A DNA stretch of 30,822 nucleotides from an uncultured Chitinophagaceae bacterium (GTDB taxonomy: Bacteria > Bacteroidota > Bacteroidia > Chitinophagales > Chitinophagaceae). This document shows, one piece after another, positions 23,561-30,822 of this stretch. Each line of letters opens with the position of its first letter. Position 1 is the first letter of the stretch. Both the position numbers and the translations under genes were made by a program. The DNA lies in contig CALESY010000114.1 in assembly GCA_937919945.1 (NCBI GenBank), positions 1 to 30,822 of the forward strand. The letters are read 5' to 3'. The notes beneath the pieces are model-generated. The model made no database searches and was not told where the DNA came from. It was given only the letters and a program-made list of their open reading frames with translations.

Positions 23561-24439
23561 TTGGCACTAGTTTATTATATAGCATTACCTTTTATATACC
23601 TGATATCGGTACTGCCGTTCAGGGTACTCTATCTCGTTTCCGATTTCTTTTATGTAGTGCTGTATCATATACTCGGCTATCGCAAAGAAGTGGTGTACAA
23701 CAACCTGCGCAACTCCTTCCCCGACAAGACGGAGCAGGAAATAAAAGACATCCGCAAGCGTTACTATAAATATTTGTGCGATTTGTTTCTCGAAACATTC
23801 AAGACACTTACCATCAACAAACAAAACATGCAGAAGCATTGTTATTTCAATGCCGAAGCAAAAGCATTGTTTGACAAGCTGGCGGCTGAAAATAAAAGCA
23901 TCATCCTTGTAATGGGGCATCTGGGCAATTGGGAATGGGCAGGTAACACCTTCAGTCTGCAACTGAAGCAGCAACTGTATGTGATATACCACCCCATCAG
24001 GAACAAATACTTCGACTGGCTGATGTATAAAATGCGTACACGCTTCGGCACGAAGCTGATAGCCATGAAAGATACTTTCCGCGAGATGCTGGAAAATAAA
24101 AACGAACTGAATGCTACTGCTTTTATAGCAGACCAGACACCTGCACCCGAAACAGCCTACTGGACAAAGTTTATGAATCAGGACACACCTATATTCAGAG
24201 GTACGGAACTGATAGCGAGGAAGATAAACTACCCTGTGGTGTACGCAACCGTAAAGCGTGTAAAGCGTGGTGAGTATGAAATGTATGCAAAGCTGCTGGT
24301 AGAAACACCCAAAGCTACTACCGAGGGCGAAATATCTGAACTGCATACACGCCAACTGGAGCGCGACATCATAGCACAACCCGAAGTATGGCTATGGTCT
24401 CACCGCAGATGGAAACATAAAAAACCAACAACAGCATAA
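23561..24439 (+). CDS. LpxL/HtrB-family lysophospholipid/lipid A acyltransferase
   Basis: A 292-residue membrane-anchored acyltransferase. Residues ~4-38 are hydrophobic. The catalytic HX4E motif is H120...E125 in LVMGHLGNWEWAG. The downstream block FIADQTPAPETAYWTKF and FRGTELIARKINYPVVYATV matches the family's substrate-binding region, and WLWSHRRWK near the C-terminus is the usual end. In Bacteroidota these enzymes add secondary acyl chains to lipid A or make aminolipids; which one applies is not visible. The start is TTG at 23561; no ATG or GTG gives a reasonable N-terminus. The stop overlaps the desaturase start by 1 bp (TAATG), which points to a lipid-modification operon. Confidence 0.9.
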   Translation: MALVYYIALPFIYLISVLPFRVLYLVSDFFYVVLYHILGYRKEVVYNNLRNSFPDKTEQEIKDIRKRYYKYLCDLFLETFKTLTINKQNMQKHCYFNAEAKALFDKLAAENKSIILVMGHLGNWEWAGNTFSLQLKQQLYVIYHPIRNKYFDWLMYKMRTRFGTKLIAMKDTFREMLENKNELNATAFIADQTPAPETAYWTKFMNQDTPIFRGTELIARKINYPVVYATVKRVKRGEYEMYAKLLVETPKATTEGEISELHTRQLERDIIAQPEVWLWSHRRWKHKKPTTA

Positions 24440-25437
24440 TGCGCACAGGCAGAGAACTGATACTGGCCACTAAGCCATATACAAAAGAAGACCGTACCAA
24501 AAGCTGGATGCTGCTGGTATCTTCTTTGTTGTTACTGGCTGCTGCATTGTCCGGAGCATTCTTTATACCATACGTCATACCACGCCTCATATTCAGCTTA
24601 CTGGCAGGCTTGCTGATGGTGCGTATGTTTATCATCTACCACGATTTTCAGCACCATGCCATACTGCACCGTTCTGTACTGGCCGATGTCATCATGACAT
24701 TGTATGGTTGGTATGTACTGGTACCTGCCAGCATCTGGAAGCGTTCTCACGACTACCACCATGCACACAATTCAAAACTGTTCAGTGCCAGTATAGGCTC
24801 TTACCCCATAGCTACCAAAAGCAAATACCTGAGCATGACGAAGGGCGAAAGGCGTATGTACCTTTTCATCCGCCATCCGCTTACCATCATCATGGGTTAC
24901 TTTACCATGTTCATCATCGGTATGTGCATCAGCTCTTTTGTAAGCGCACCCAAAAAGCACTACGACTCGCTAATAGCACTTGTACTGCACGGTGTACTCA
25001 ACTGGTTTATCTTCAGCACATTCGGCTGGGAAACATGGTTGTTCTTTGTGTTTATACCCATCTTCCTGGCATCTGCCATGGGTGCATACCTGTTTTATGC
25101 ACAACACAATTTTCCTGCTACAAAGTTTTGTGATAAGGAAGACTGGAAATATGAAATGGCAGCACTGGAATCATCGAGCTATATGGTGATGAATCCTTTC
25201 ATGCAGTTTATGACGGGCAACATCGGTTACCATCACATACACCACCTCAATTCGCGCATACCATTTTACCGATTGCCGGAAGTGTATAAAGATTTCCCCG
25301 AACTGCAGGATGCACGTACTACATCATTGAAACTGAAAGATATCATAGCCTGCTTCCGCCTGAAAGTATGGGACCATGAAGCCGACCGCATGATAGGTTT
25401 CAAAGAATTAAAAAGTGCTAACTTAGCAGTATCATAA
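24439..25437 (+). CDS. Membrane fatty-acid (acyl-lipid) desaturase
   Basis: A 332-residue integral-membrane di-iron desaturase. Three histidine boxes are present: HDFQHH (68-73), HDYHHAH (104-110) and HHIHH (265-269, in IGYHHIHHLNSRIP), plus H223 in AQHNFP, which completes the metal set. Hydrophobic segments lie at ~24-62 and ~80-97, and further ones at ~145-170, 180-195 and 198-220. It introduces a double bond into an acyl chain using O2. It overlaps the acyltransferase gene by 1 bp and is followed 12 bp later by the 89-residue gene. Adjacent placement suggests that lipid acylation and desaturation are expressed together, perhaps for membrane fluidity; no temperature-control element can be seen. 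Confidence 0.93.
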   Translation: MRTGRELILATKPYTKEDRTKSWMLLVSSLLLLAAALSGAFFIPYVIPRLIFSLLAGLLMVRMFIIYHDFQHHAILHRSVLADVIMTLYGWYVLVPASIWKRSHDYHHAHNSKLFSASIGSYPIATKSKYLSMTKGERRMYLFIRHPLTIIMGYFTMFIIGMCISSFVSAPKKHYDSLIALVLHGVLNWFIFSTFGWETWLFFVFIPIFLASAMGAYLFYAQHNFPATKFCDKEDWKYEMAALESSSYMVMNPFMQFMTGNIGYHHIHHLNSRIPFYRLPEVYKDFPELQDARTTSLKLKDIIACFRLKVWDHEADRMIGFKELKSANLAVS

Positions 25438-25449
25438 TTTCACTCAGCC

Positions 25450-25719
25450 ATGTTAGACATACACGATATCACAGAGTATCTTGATGGCGATACACCCATC
25501 AGTGAGTTTGCCAACGCGGAAATAAAACGCATCATCACACATGTACAACAGCAACTGGCTGTAGTAGAAACAGGTGATGAAGACTACGAGCTATACCTGA
25601 TAGGCAACCCTAAAGCACTGATAGAAAAACACCAGATAGACATTACCTGGGAAACAGATACCGAAGCATTCGACGAAAGAATAAAAGCCCTGATTGTAGA
25701 GGCTTCTGCACACGAGTAA
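25450..25719 (+). CDS. Small acidic protein, unknown
   Basis: An 89-residue soluble, acidic protein, predicted helical, with no signal peptide or membrane segment. It starts MLDIHDITEYLDGDTPISEF and contains IKRIITHVQQQLAVVETGDEDYELYLIGNPKALIEKHQI. I do not recognise a family. It lies 12 bp after the desaturase on the same strand and is probably the last gene of that operon; it ends 3 bp before the stop of the convergent TonB receptor. The coding reading is supported by its tight spacing and normal codon use, but not by homology. Confidence 0.65.
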   Translation: MLDIHDITEYLDGDTPISEFANAEIKRIITHVQQQLAVVETGDEDYELYLIGNPKALIEKHQIDITWETDTEAFDERIKALIVEASAHE

Positions 25720-25722
25720 TAT

Positions 25723-27900
25723 TTACAACTTCACACCCGCCGTCAGGTAAAAACCTCTGCCATCGCCGGGTATGATGCCCGGACCGGGATAACCGATAGC
25801 CCGACGTGTAAAGTAAGGTACACCCGCTACGTTGTTTACAGTACCTTCCAATGTCAGCCACTTCCAGCTATACCCTGCCGATACATCCATCAGCAAATAA
25901 GCAGGCACAATACCATTCACACCGCTATAGCCACCCTTCTCTGCATTGGTAGCATCCGCAAATTGTTCGCTCAGGTAGCTGCACTGGTACGTCAGTTTGA
26001 AGCGTTTATAATTAGCCTGTATACCGGCTTTCCAGTTAATGAATGGCACATACTCAACTCGTTTACCCTCTACATTCTTTACGGGGCTTTGCGTATATGT
26101 GGCCTGCGTTAATGCAAGGTTTGAATAGATGGTAGTACCCCACTTATCGGGGTTAATATTCCATAGCTTCAACACATCCAGCTCCATAAATGACTCTAAG
26201 CCATATATCTGCGCTACACCTACATTGCCACGCCTGCGTATTACCTGTGTATTGTTCTTCACCGCAAAATACTCACCTATACGATTGCCGTAGTACAGGT
26301 AAAATACATTGGCATCAAACCGAAACATATCTCTGAAACTACCACGCACTCCCATATCACTACTCCACCCTTTCTCATCCTGTATATTCGCATCTATCTC
26401 AAAAGACGGATTGACAACACGTATATCATTGAACGTTACAGAACGATAGTTTTGAGAGAAATTACCATACACCTCAACACCGCAATTAAATTTATAACTA
26501 CTACCCACACCTGCTATTACAAACGTACGTGGCAATGTTCTGTTTTCAGTCGTTACTACATCGCTGATAACACTATCGCGCAGATCATACACTTTATCGT
26601 GATACAAACCGTCTGCTTTTGTTTTGATGTGTTCTACTCTTACACCGGGTGTTATGTTCCATTTAGGTGTGATGCGTATTATCTGCTCTGCAAAAGCCGC
26701 ATAGTTGGTATTAGGGAAAGCATAATCGCTCAACAGTTCTGTTGCCTCATTACGAAAGTTGAAGTCTGCACCCGAACCGTTGTTTACATACCCTTGTTTG
26801 TTGGTGCTATACCCGTTGTATGCACGCACCCCAAAGAGCAATGCCTGCTCCATACCTGCAATATTGTATCTGTGCAAAAACCTCGACTCCAAAGCTATGT
26901 TTCTGAATGTCCCTTTCAACAAATCTCTGGCACCACCATTATCAGTTTGAGACGGGCGGTTAGGGCGAAAGCCTATCGCATCTCTCGATGCCATCAATCC
27001 ATACACCCTTGTCTGCAATCTTGTTCTAGACGATATAACATAATCCCACTCTACATCCGCCAGATTCCACTCTACCGCAAACCAGTTACGCGCACGATTA
27101 CTTTGTCGCGGGTCGTTGGCAAACATATTATCATCCAACCCACCCGGCTGTTGTGCAAGGTATTGCAGGCGTGTGTATTCAAAGCCCAGCAAATGCTTAC
27201 TGTTCAGTTGGTAGTGAATATCTGCATAGGCATTCAGCGATTCAAACCCGCTGTTAGGCCGCCAGCCATCACCACGCTTGTAGTGTATATATGCATAGTA
27301 GCTCAACTTCCCTTTTGTACCACTGATGCTGTTGTAAGAACCAAAGAAATTCCATGAACCTGCCGTCTGTCTGCTCTCTATGCTCAATGCTTTATCGGCA
27401 CCGGGTTGTTTCATTTCAAAATTGAGCAAGCCGCCAAACTGTGTACCGTATTGCAAACCAGCCGCACCTTTTATTATCTCTATACGCTTCAGGGCTTCTG
27501 TTGGTGGCGTGTAGTAACTTTCAGGATAACCTAATGCATCTGCACTGATGTCGTAACCATTCTGCCGTACATTAAAGTTGGAAGTACGATTAGGGTCTAA
27601 CCCCCTGCCGCCGATGCTTAATTGCAAACCACTACCGTCATTCTCAAAAATATTCAACCCTGCTACTTTAGCATATACCTGTCTTGTGTTGTTGGTAGCT
27701 TTGTTTACAGTCAGTTCCTCTACGTGTATTACTTCTGTTTTCTTACCCGCAGTTATGGTCATGCCATCTATCTGGCGCATATTGCTAAAGTTGCCCGACT
27801 TTGTATCGCGCACTTCTACCACTTTCAGTTTCTTTGTACTGTCTTGTGCATGAGCCCATGTTGCACACAACATACATATCAGCCATATCCTACAACCCAT
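25723..27900 (-). CDS. TonB-dependent outer-membrane receptor (FecA-like, iron uptake)
   Basis: A 725-residue receptor. The signal peptide is MGCRIWLICMLCATWAHAQ (residues 1-19). The plug domain includes RQVYAKVAGLNIFENDGSG, LSIGGRGLDPNRTSNFNVRQNG and LKRIEIIKGAAGLQYGTQFGG (~65-165), followed by a 22-strand-type beta-barrel to the C-terminus. There is no N-terminal carboxypeptidase-like or SusC extension. A longer frame starts at 27963, but that would overlap the HTTM gene by 74 bp and put a charged stretch before the signal; the ATG at 27900 gives an 11-bp overlap. The neighbours (imelysin, HTTM, DUF4856) point to iron or iron-chelate import. No Fur box was identified. Confidence 0.9.
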   Translation of the reverse strand: MGCRIWLICMLCATWAHAQDSTKKLKVVEVRDTKSGNFSNMRQIDGMTITAGKKTEVIHVEELTVNKATNNTRQVYAKVAGLNIFENDGSGLQLSIGGRGLDPNRTSNFNVRQNGYDISADALGYPESYYTPPTEALKRIEIIKGAAGLQYGTQFGGLLNFEMKQPGADKALSIESRQTAGSWNFFGSYNSISGTKGKLSYYAYIHYKRGDGWRPNSGFESLNAYADIHYQLNSKHLLGFEYTRLQYLAQQPGGLDDNMFANDPRQSNRARNWFAVEWNLADVEWDYVISSRTRLQTRVYGLMASRDAIGFRPNRPSQTDNGGARDLLKGTFRNIALESRFLHRYNIAGMEQALLFGVRAYNGYSTNKQGYVNNGSGADFNFRNEATELLSDYAFPNTNYAAFAEQIIRITPKWNITPGVRVEHIKTKADGLYHDKVYDLRDSVISDVVTTENRTLPRTFVIAGVGSSYKFNCGVEVYGNFSQNYRSVTFNDIRVVNPSFEIDANIQDEKGWSSDMGVRGSFRDMFRFDANVFYLYYGNRIGEYFAVKNNTQVIRRRGNVGVAQIYGLESFMELDVLKLWNINPDKWGTTIYSNLALTQATYTQSPVKNVEGKRVEYVPFINWKAGIQANYKRFKLTYQCSYLSEQFADATNAEKGGYSGVNGIVPAYLLMDVSAGYSWKWLTLEGTVNNVAGVPYFTRRAIGYPGPGIIPGDGRGFYLTAGVKL

Positions 27901-29266
27901 ATATCGTATCGTTAAATGGCATGAGCCATGTTTTCTGTTTAAATCCGTCTTTTTCATTCGCAAGGTTCACGCTTGTATCTGCATACAGCCTGCTCTGTCT
28001 GCCATTAAGCCCTACATATATTGTAGCATATACTTCGGGGTTATGCATACCCTGTTTCAGGTAATGCACTTTCAGTATCTGTGCGTATTGCAGTATGAAA
28101 TCGCTTTGCGTAGCCATCATCTTTTCCTGGTTCTTCGTCAGGAATTCGTTATTATTTACTGCTATCTTTTCTCCTGTTACTCCATCTTTTACTACAAACT
28201 GTGCATAGCCCATTTTCTCCATCAGCATTACCCTCCACGAAAAACGATAACCTTCTTCTGTCCAGAACAATTCACCATTGTACAGCAGATAACGCCATGG
28301 CAGTAATACCTGTAATGCAAAGAAGCCCGGAAACAGCATGGTAATACCCTTAAGCCATACAGGCTTGTAGCTATATACATTATCAGACAATGCAACGGGC
28401 AATGATGCTTTCCATGTTTTCAGTTTCATCAGCAACCTGTCTGCATCTGCAGAATCAAAAAACACCAATGCAGATACAATCATCACATACGGGAACATAC
28501 CAATGGGAAACAATATTGCGGTTAGCGCATGAAACACTACAACAGTAAGGTATGCATAAGGGCGTGTTTTCCTGTTCAGCAAAAAGAATGGTATGGTTAA
28601 ATCATACAACGCACCAAACCAGCTGAATAAATAAGCAACCCATACATGGTTGAAGAGTCCACCGATAAGAGGTGTATCATTCTGTGCAGGTAGCCAAAGG
28701 CGCAATGGCATAGCTTCTACCAACCAATCGGAATTGAGTTTTGCCAACCCTGCATATACATACAGTATGCCCATCATCAGGCGTATGCTGCCTATTGTCC
28801 ATCTGGGTATAAAGCGGTTCTGCACAGATGGTTTGCGTACTGTATCAACAGAAAAGTTGGCATTGGCAGGCAACCATATCATCAGAAACAGTACAAGGCT
28901 TACAAAATAGTAGTGGTTCAGGTAGTTGGTTTTATCCATCAGCTCTATATATGTAAAGCTGATAAACAACAATACTGCCGACAGCCTGTACCACAACCCT
29001 GCTGCAAACAGCAATGCACTGACACCACACAAGGCAAACAAAGCATAGGTGTACTGCCCCATTGGTTGCACCCATTCAAAACCATAGTAGTGAAAAAAGT
29101 ATTGTGGCTGTATGTACAACTCATCTATCCAACCCTTTGCCCAAAAGCGAATGGTGCTTATAAAAATCATCATCCCGAATACCACCCTGAAAACAGCTAA
29201 GGAAGCCGAGTAAACAGGCTTCCCTATATATGCTTTGGATAATATGCGGAGTGATGGATGATTCAT
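27890..29266 (-). CDS. HTTM-domain membrane protein
   Basis: A 458-residue polytopic protein with HTTM (vitamin K-dependent carboxylase-related) features. Membrane helices are in the first ~320 residues, e.g. LAVFRVVFGMMIFISTIRFW, YTYALFALCGVSALLFAAGLW, YYFVSLVLFLMIWL and AYLTVVVFHALTAILFPIGMFPY. Motifs FRVVFGMMIF, YNGELFWTEEGYRFSWRVMLMEK and the C-terminal NPEVYATIYVGLNGR match bacterial HTTM proteins. Gamma-carboxylation has not been shown for this bacterial group. The start is 3 bp after the imelysin stop, and the 3' end overlaps the TonB receptor start by 11 bp, so it is the middle of a tight operon. A role in maturing or assembling the iron-uptake proteins is inference. Confidence 0.88.
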   Translation of the reverse strand: MNHPSLRILSKAYIGKPVYSASLAVFRVVFGMMIFISTIRFWAKGWIDELYIQPQYFFHYYGFEWVQPMGQYTYALFALCGVSALLFAAGLWYRLSAVLLFISFTYIELMDKTNYLNHYYFVSLVLFLMIWLPANANFSVDTVRKPSVQNRFIPRWTIGSIRLMMGILYVYAGLAKLNSDWLVEAMPLRLWLPAQNDTPLIGGLFNHVWVAYLFSWFGALYDLTIPFFLLNRKTRPYAYLTVVVFHALTAILFPIGMFPYVMIVSALVFFDSADADRLLMKLKTWKASLPVALSDNVYSYKPVWLKGITMLFPGFFALQVLLPWRYLLYNGELFWTEEGYRFSWRVMLMEKMGYAQFVVKDGVTGEKIAVNNNEFLTKNQEKMMATQSDFILQYAQILKVHYLKQGMHNPEVYATIYVGLNGRQSRLYADTSVNLANEKDGFKQKTWLMPFNDTIYGL

Positions 29267-29269
29267 GCT

Positions 29270-30382
29270 TTAGTCACCGTCATTATCTGTATAGGTAATA
29301 GATATACCAAATGCCGATACCATATCTACTTTCAGTAGTGGTACGCACTGCTGCATATCATCGTAGATGGCTAATACTTCAGGGCGCTTGGTTTGTACGG
29401 CTTCTTTCAGGGGTGTGCTCAGTGCTTGCAGTTTGGTTTCTGCCTGCTTCAGTTTCGTTGTAATAACATCTGCCATTACAATACCATTGGCATCTTTTGT
29501 GCCTATAGCTTGCAAGTACGTTTTCATACCTGCTCCTGATGATGCACCGTCGAAACTTTTACCTTCATAGAAAGCAATAATAGCGGACATTGCTTGCTGT
29601 GCCAATGTATTGGTAAGTGATGGTGTATAGTAGGCTTCTGTCAATTCAGGTTTCGCAACCCCTGTCATAGCACCAACCGGCAATCCTACCTTACCCGATC
29701 GTAAAAAACGCTCGTAATACAATACGTACGCATTCACCAATCTGGATATTGAACCGTTTGCATCTGTGCTTGTGGCACTTGTAAACGTACCTCTGTAAGA
29801 TGCCCAGGCATTACTTACACCCTCTGTCTTTTGCAGCATCTTGTTGATAACTGCCTGCAGGTATTGTTTACGGGCAGTAGCCTGTGCGTCAGTGGAAAAT
29901 AAGTCTATAGTGTTCGTATTGCTATTAAGTAAATAATCTATAGCAGGAAAGCCTTGTGCATCTTTATTACCAAACTGTTCTAAATCATATCCACCGTTAG
30001 TGATGTTGCTGTTTACTTTAGTAGCCGTTACGGGGTATGTATTCATATACATTCTCAACGACACATCTTCAGCCGGTCCAAAACCTATTACATCTGCTTT
30101 TTGCCATGTTATATAGGCTTTTTCAAATGCTGTGCGTAATGCAGTGAGTGATGCATTGTCTGGTGTTGCAATAAACGTATTGGCTGCAGTTTGTAGTGTT
30201 TTCAAATCACTTACCATTGCTTTGTATGCAGGTATTACATAATTATCAGCATAGTTCACCAACATGGGTGCTCTGTCTAAAGTCGGTGTCGCTATGTCAT
30301 TTTTATCGTCCTTTTTACAAGACATGAAGCTTATAACCGAAACAAGTATTGCAACTGTTGCAAAAACCAGTGTTTTTTTCAT
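29270..30382 (-). CDS. Imelysin-family (IrpA/EfeO-like) lipoprotein
   Basis: A 370-residue lipoprotein. The type II signal is MKKTLVFATVAILVSVISFM followed by the lipobox Cys C22 (FMSCKK). The mature protein is an all-helical imelysin (M75-like) domain: NYVIPAYKAMVSDLKTLQTA, TAFEKAYITWQKADVIGFG, then QFGNKDAQGFPAIDYLLNS. The GxHxxE metal motif of classic imelysins is altered to GFPAID at that place, as in IrpA-like members. It probably binds iron at the periplasmic or outer-membrane surface. An upstream ATG at 30442 would place 20 charged residues before the signal and is rejected. It lies 79 bp after the DUF4856 gene and 3 bp before the HTTM gene. Confidence 0.9.
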   Translation of the reverse strand: MKKTLVFATVAILVSVISFMSCKKDDKNDIATPTLDRAPMLVNYADNYVIPAYKAMVSDLKTLQTAANTFIATPDNASLTALRTAFEKAYITWQKADVIGFGPAEDVSLRMYMNTYPVTATKVNSNITNGGYDLEQFGNKDAQGFPAIDYLLNSNTNTIDLFSTDAQATARKQYLQAVINKMLQKTEGVSNAWASYRGTFTSATSTDANGSISRLVNAYVLYYERFLRSGKVGLPVGAMTGVAKPELTEAYYTPSLTNTLAQQAMSAIIAFYEGKSFDGASSGAGMKTYLQAIGTKDANGIVMADVITTKLKQAETKLQALSTPLKEAVQTKRPEVLAIYDDMQQCVPLLKVDMVSAFGISITYTDNDGD

Positions 30383-30461
30383 CTTTTTATTTTTCGCTCT
30401 TTTAACAGGCAAAGCGATGAATAGGTTCACCGCTTTACACAAAAATCAAACTGCTTCTTTA

Positions 30462-30822
30462 TTAGTGGTTTACTACTACATCTTTACTTACACCAAATGC
30501 ACTTGCCAATTGGTCGCGTACAGCATCAAGGTCGGCATTGGTTAACGACCAGAAACCGTTAGGCTTGTTCATCAGGCCGTTTATCAAATCGTCCGATTTC
30601 GTCTTATTGATTTTTGCATTATGTGCAAACCTCAAAGAGTATATAAAACCTATCCCTTCAGACAATGCATGATAACGTGCCGCATCGGTAGTAGCTGTTT
30701 TTGTTTTGTTGATGTAGCTGATAGCGATGATGGCTACTGCTTTCTCTAAACCCGTACGGATAAATGCTATTTGTGCATCGCGGGTTGCCATGTCTTTGTT
30801 TACAATTGCTGCACGGCCTTTC
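30462..30822 (-). CDS. DUF4856 protein, C-terminal part (runs off right edge)
   Basis: The open frame continues to the window edge; upstream of the first ATG (30791) the codons read KGRAAIVNKD without a stop, so the true start is outside. The visible ~119 residues contain GLEKAVAIIAISY, ARYHALSEGIGFIYSLRFAHN and LTNADLDAVRDQLASAFGV, which match the C-terminal part of DUF4856 proteins. These are exported proteins found next to imelysins in Bacteroidota and are thought to take part in iron uptake; the mechanism is unknown. It is the first visible gene of the imelysin-HTTM-TonB operon. Confidence 0.85.
   Translation of the reverse strand, partial: KGRAAIVNKDMATRDAQIAFIRTGLEKAVAIIAISYINKTKTATTDAARYHALSEGIGFIYSLRFAHNAKINKTKSDDLINGLMNKPNGFWSLTNADLDAVRDQLASAFGVSKDVVVNH

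Noticed and set aside
23585..24379. 264-residue minus-strand frame
   Set aside because: Antisense of the acyltransferase, which carries HX4E and family motifs.
26452..27357. 301-residue plus-strand frame
   Set aside because: Antisense of the TonB receptor, Cys/Ile-rich shadow without domain.

Overview
The window looks like a chromosomal segment of a Bacteroidota bacterium, probably near Chitinophagaceae (family-level placement is inference). Direct signs are a T9SS-type C-terminal sorting domain, a type-2-like IleRS, a DksA-family protein of the phylum's zinc-less type, a TonB receptor with imelysin/HTTM/DUF4856 partners, TAnnTTTG -7 promoter elements, and almost no Shine-Dalgarno sequences in front of genes (rpsA is a striking exception). 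Three genes (rpsA, the MFS/spermidine-synthase fusion, the LpxL-like acyltransferase) appear to start with TTG.

Layout. 1-2.2 kb: a truncated secreted protein on the left edge, and divergently a DUF4397 surface protein with a sorting domain. 2.2-4.4 kb: an RprX/RprY-like histidine kinase and OmpR-type regulator, overlapping by ATGA. 4.6-6.5 kb: ribosomal protein S1 with a strong Shine-Dalgarno and a TTG start. 6.7-9.9 kb: a fused membrane/spermidine-synthase protein, a VOC protein, a DUF6141-like membrane protein and a GNAT acetyltransferase. 10.0-14.6 kb: ileS followed 9 bp later by a DksA-family gene whose N-terminal half is a lysine/alanine/proline histone-H1-like tail; a strong terminator closes this unit.

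14.7-19.9 kb is an accessory island between ileS and the formate-dehydrogenase-like operon. It is bounded by inverted repeats of about 250 bp, each carrying two perfect hairpins. Inside are a RecA-like (RepA-type) ATPase with a C-terminal HTH, a DUF6371-type zinc-ribbon/Toprim primase-like protein, a very AT-rich gene for a two-TM membrane protein, and two small membrane proteins. The AT-rich gene is flanked on both sides, in mirror image, by palindromic clusters of GTTCCA/TGGAAC half-sites with 8-9 bp spacing. Iteron-like repeats lie upstream of the ATPase. I read this as an integrated replicon-like or satellite-like cassette with a cargo slot; it is the best candidate for an undescribed system here, but no integrase or transposase is visible.

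19.97-23.5 kb: fdhD, a DUF7009-like gene and an FdhF/YdeP-type molybdopterin oxidoreductase, translationally coupled by ATGA overlaps. 23.6-25.7 kb: an LpxL/HtrB-like acyltransferase, a fatty-acid desaturase and a small acidic protein, a lipid-modification operon. 25.7 kb to the right edge (minus strand): DUF4856 protein (cut by the edge), imelysin lipoprotein, HTTM membrane protein and TonB-dependent receptor, a probable iron-acquisition operon.
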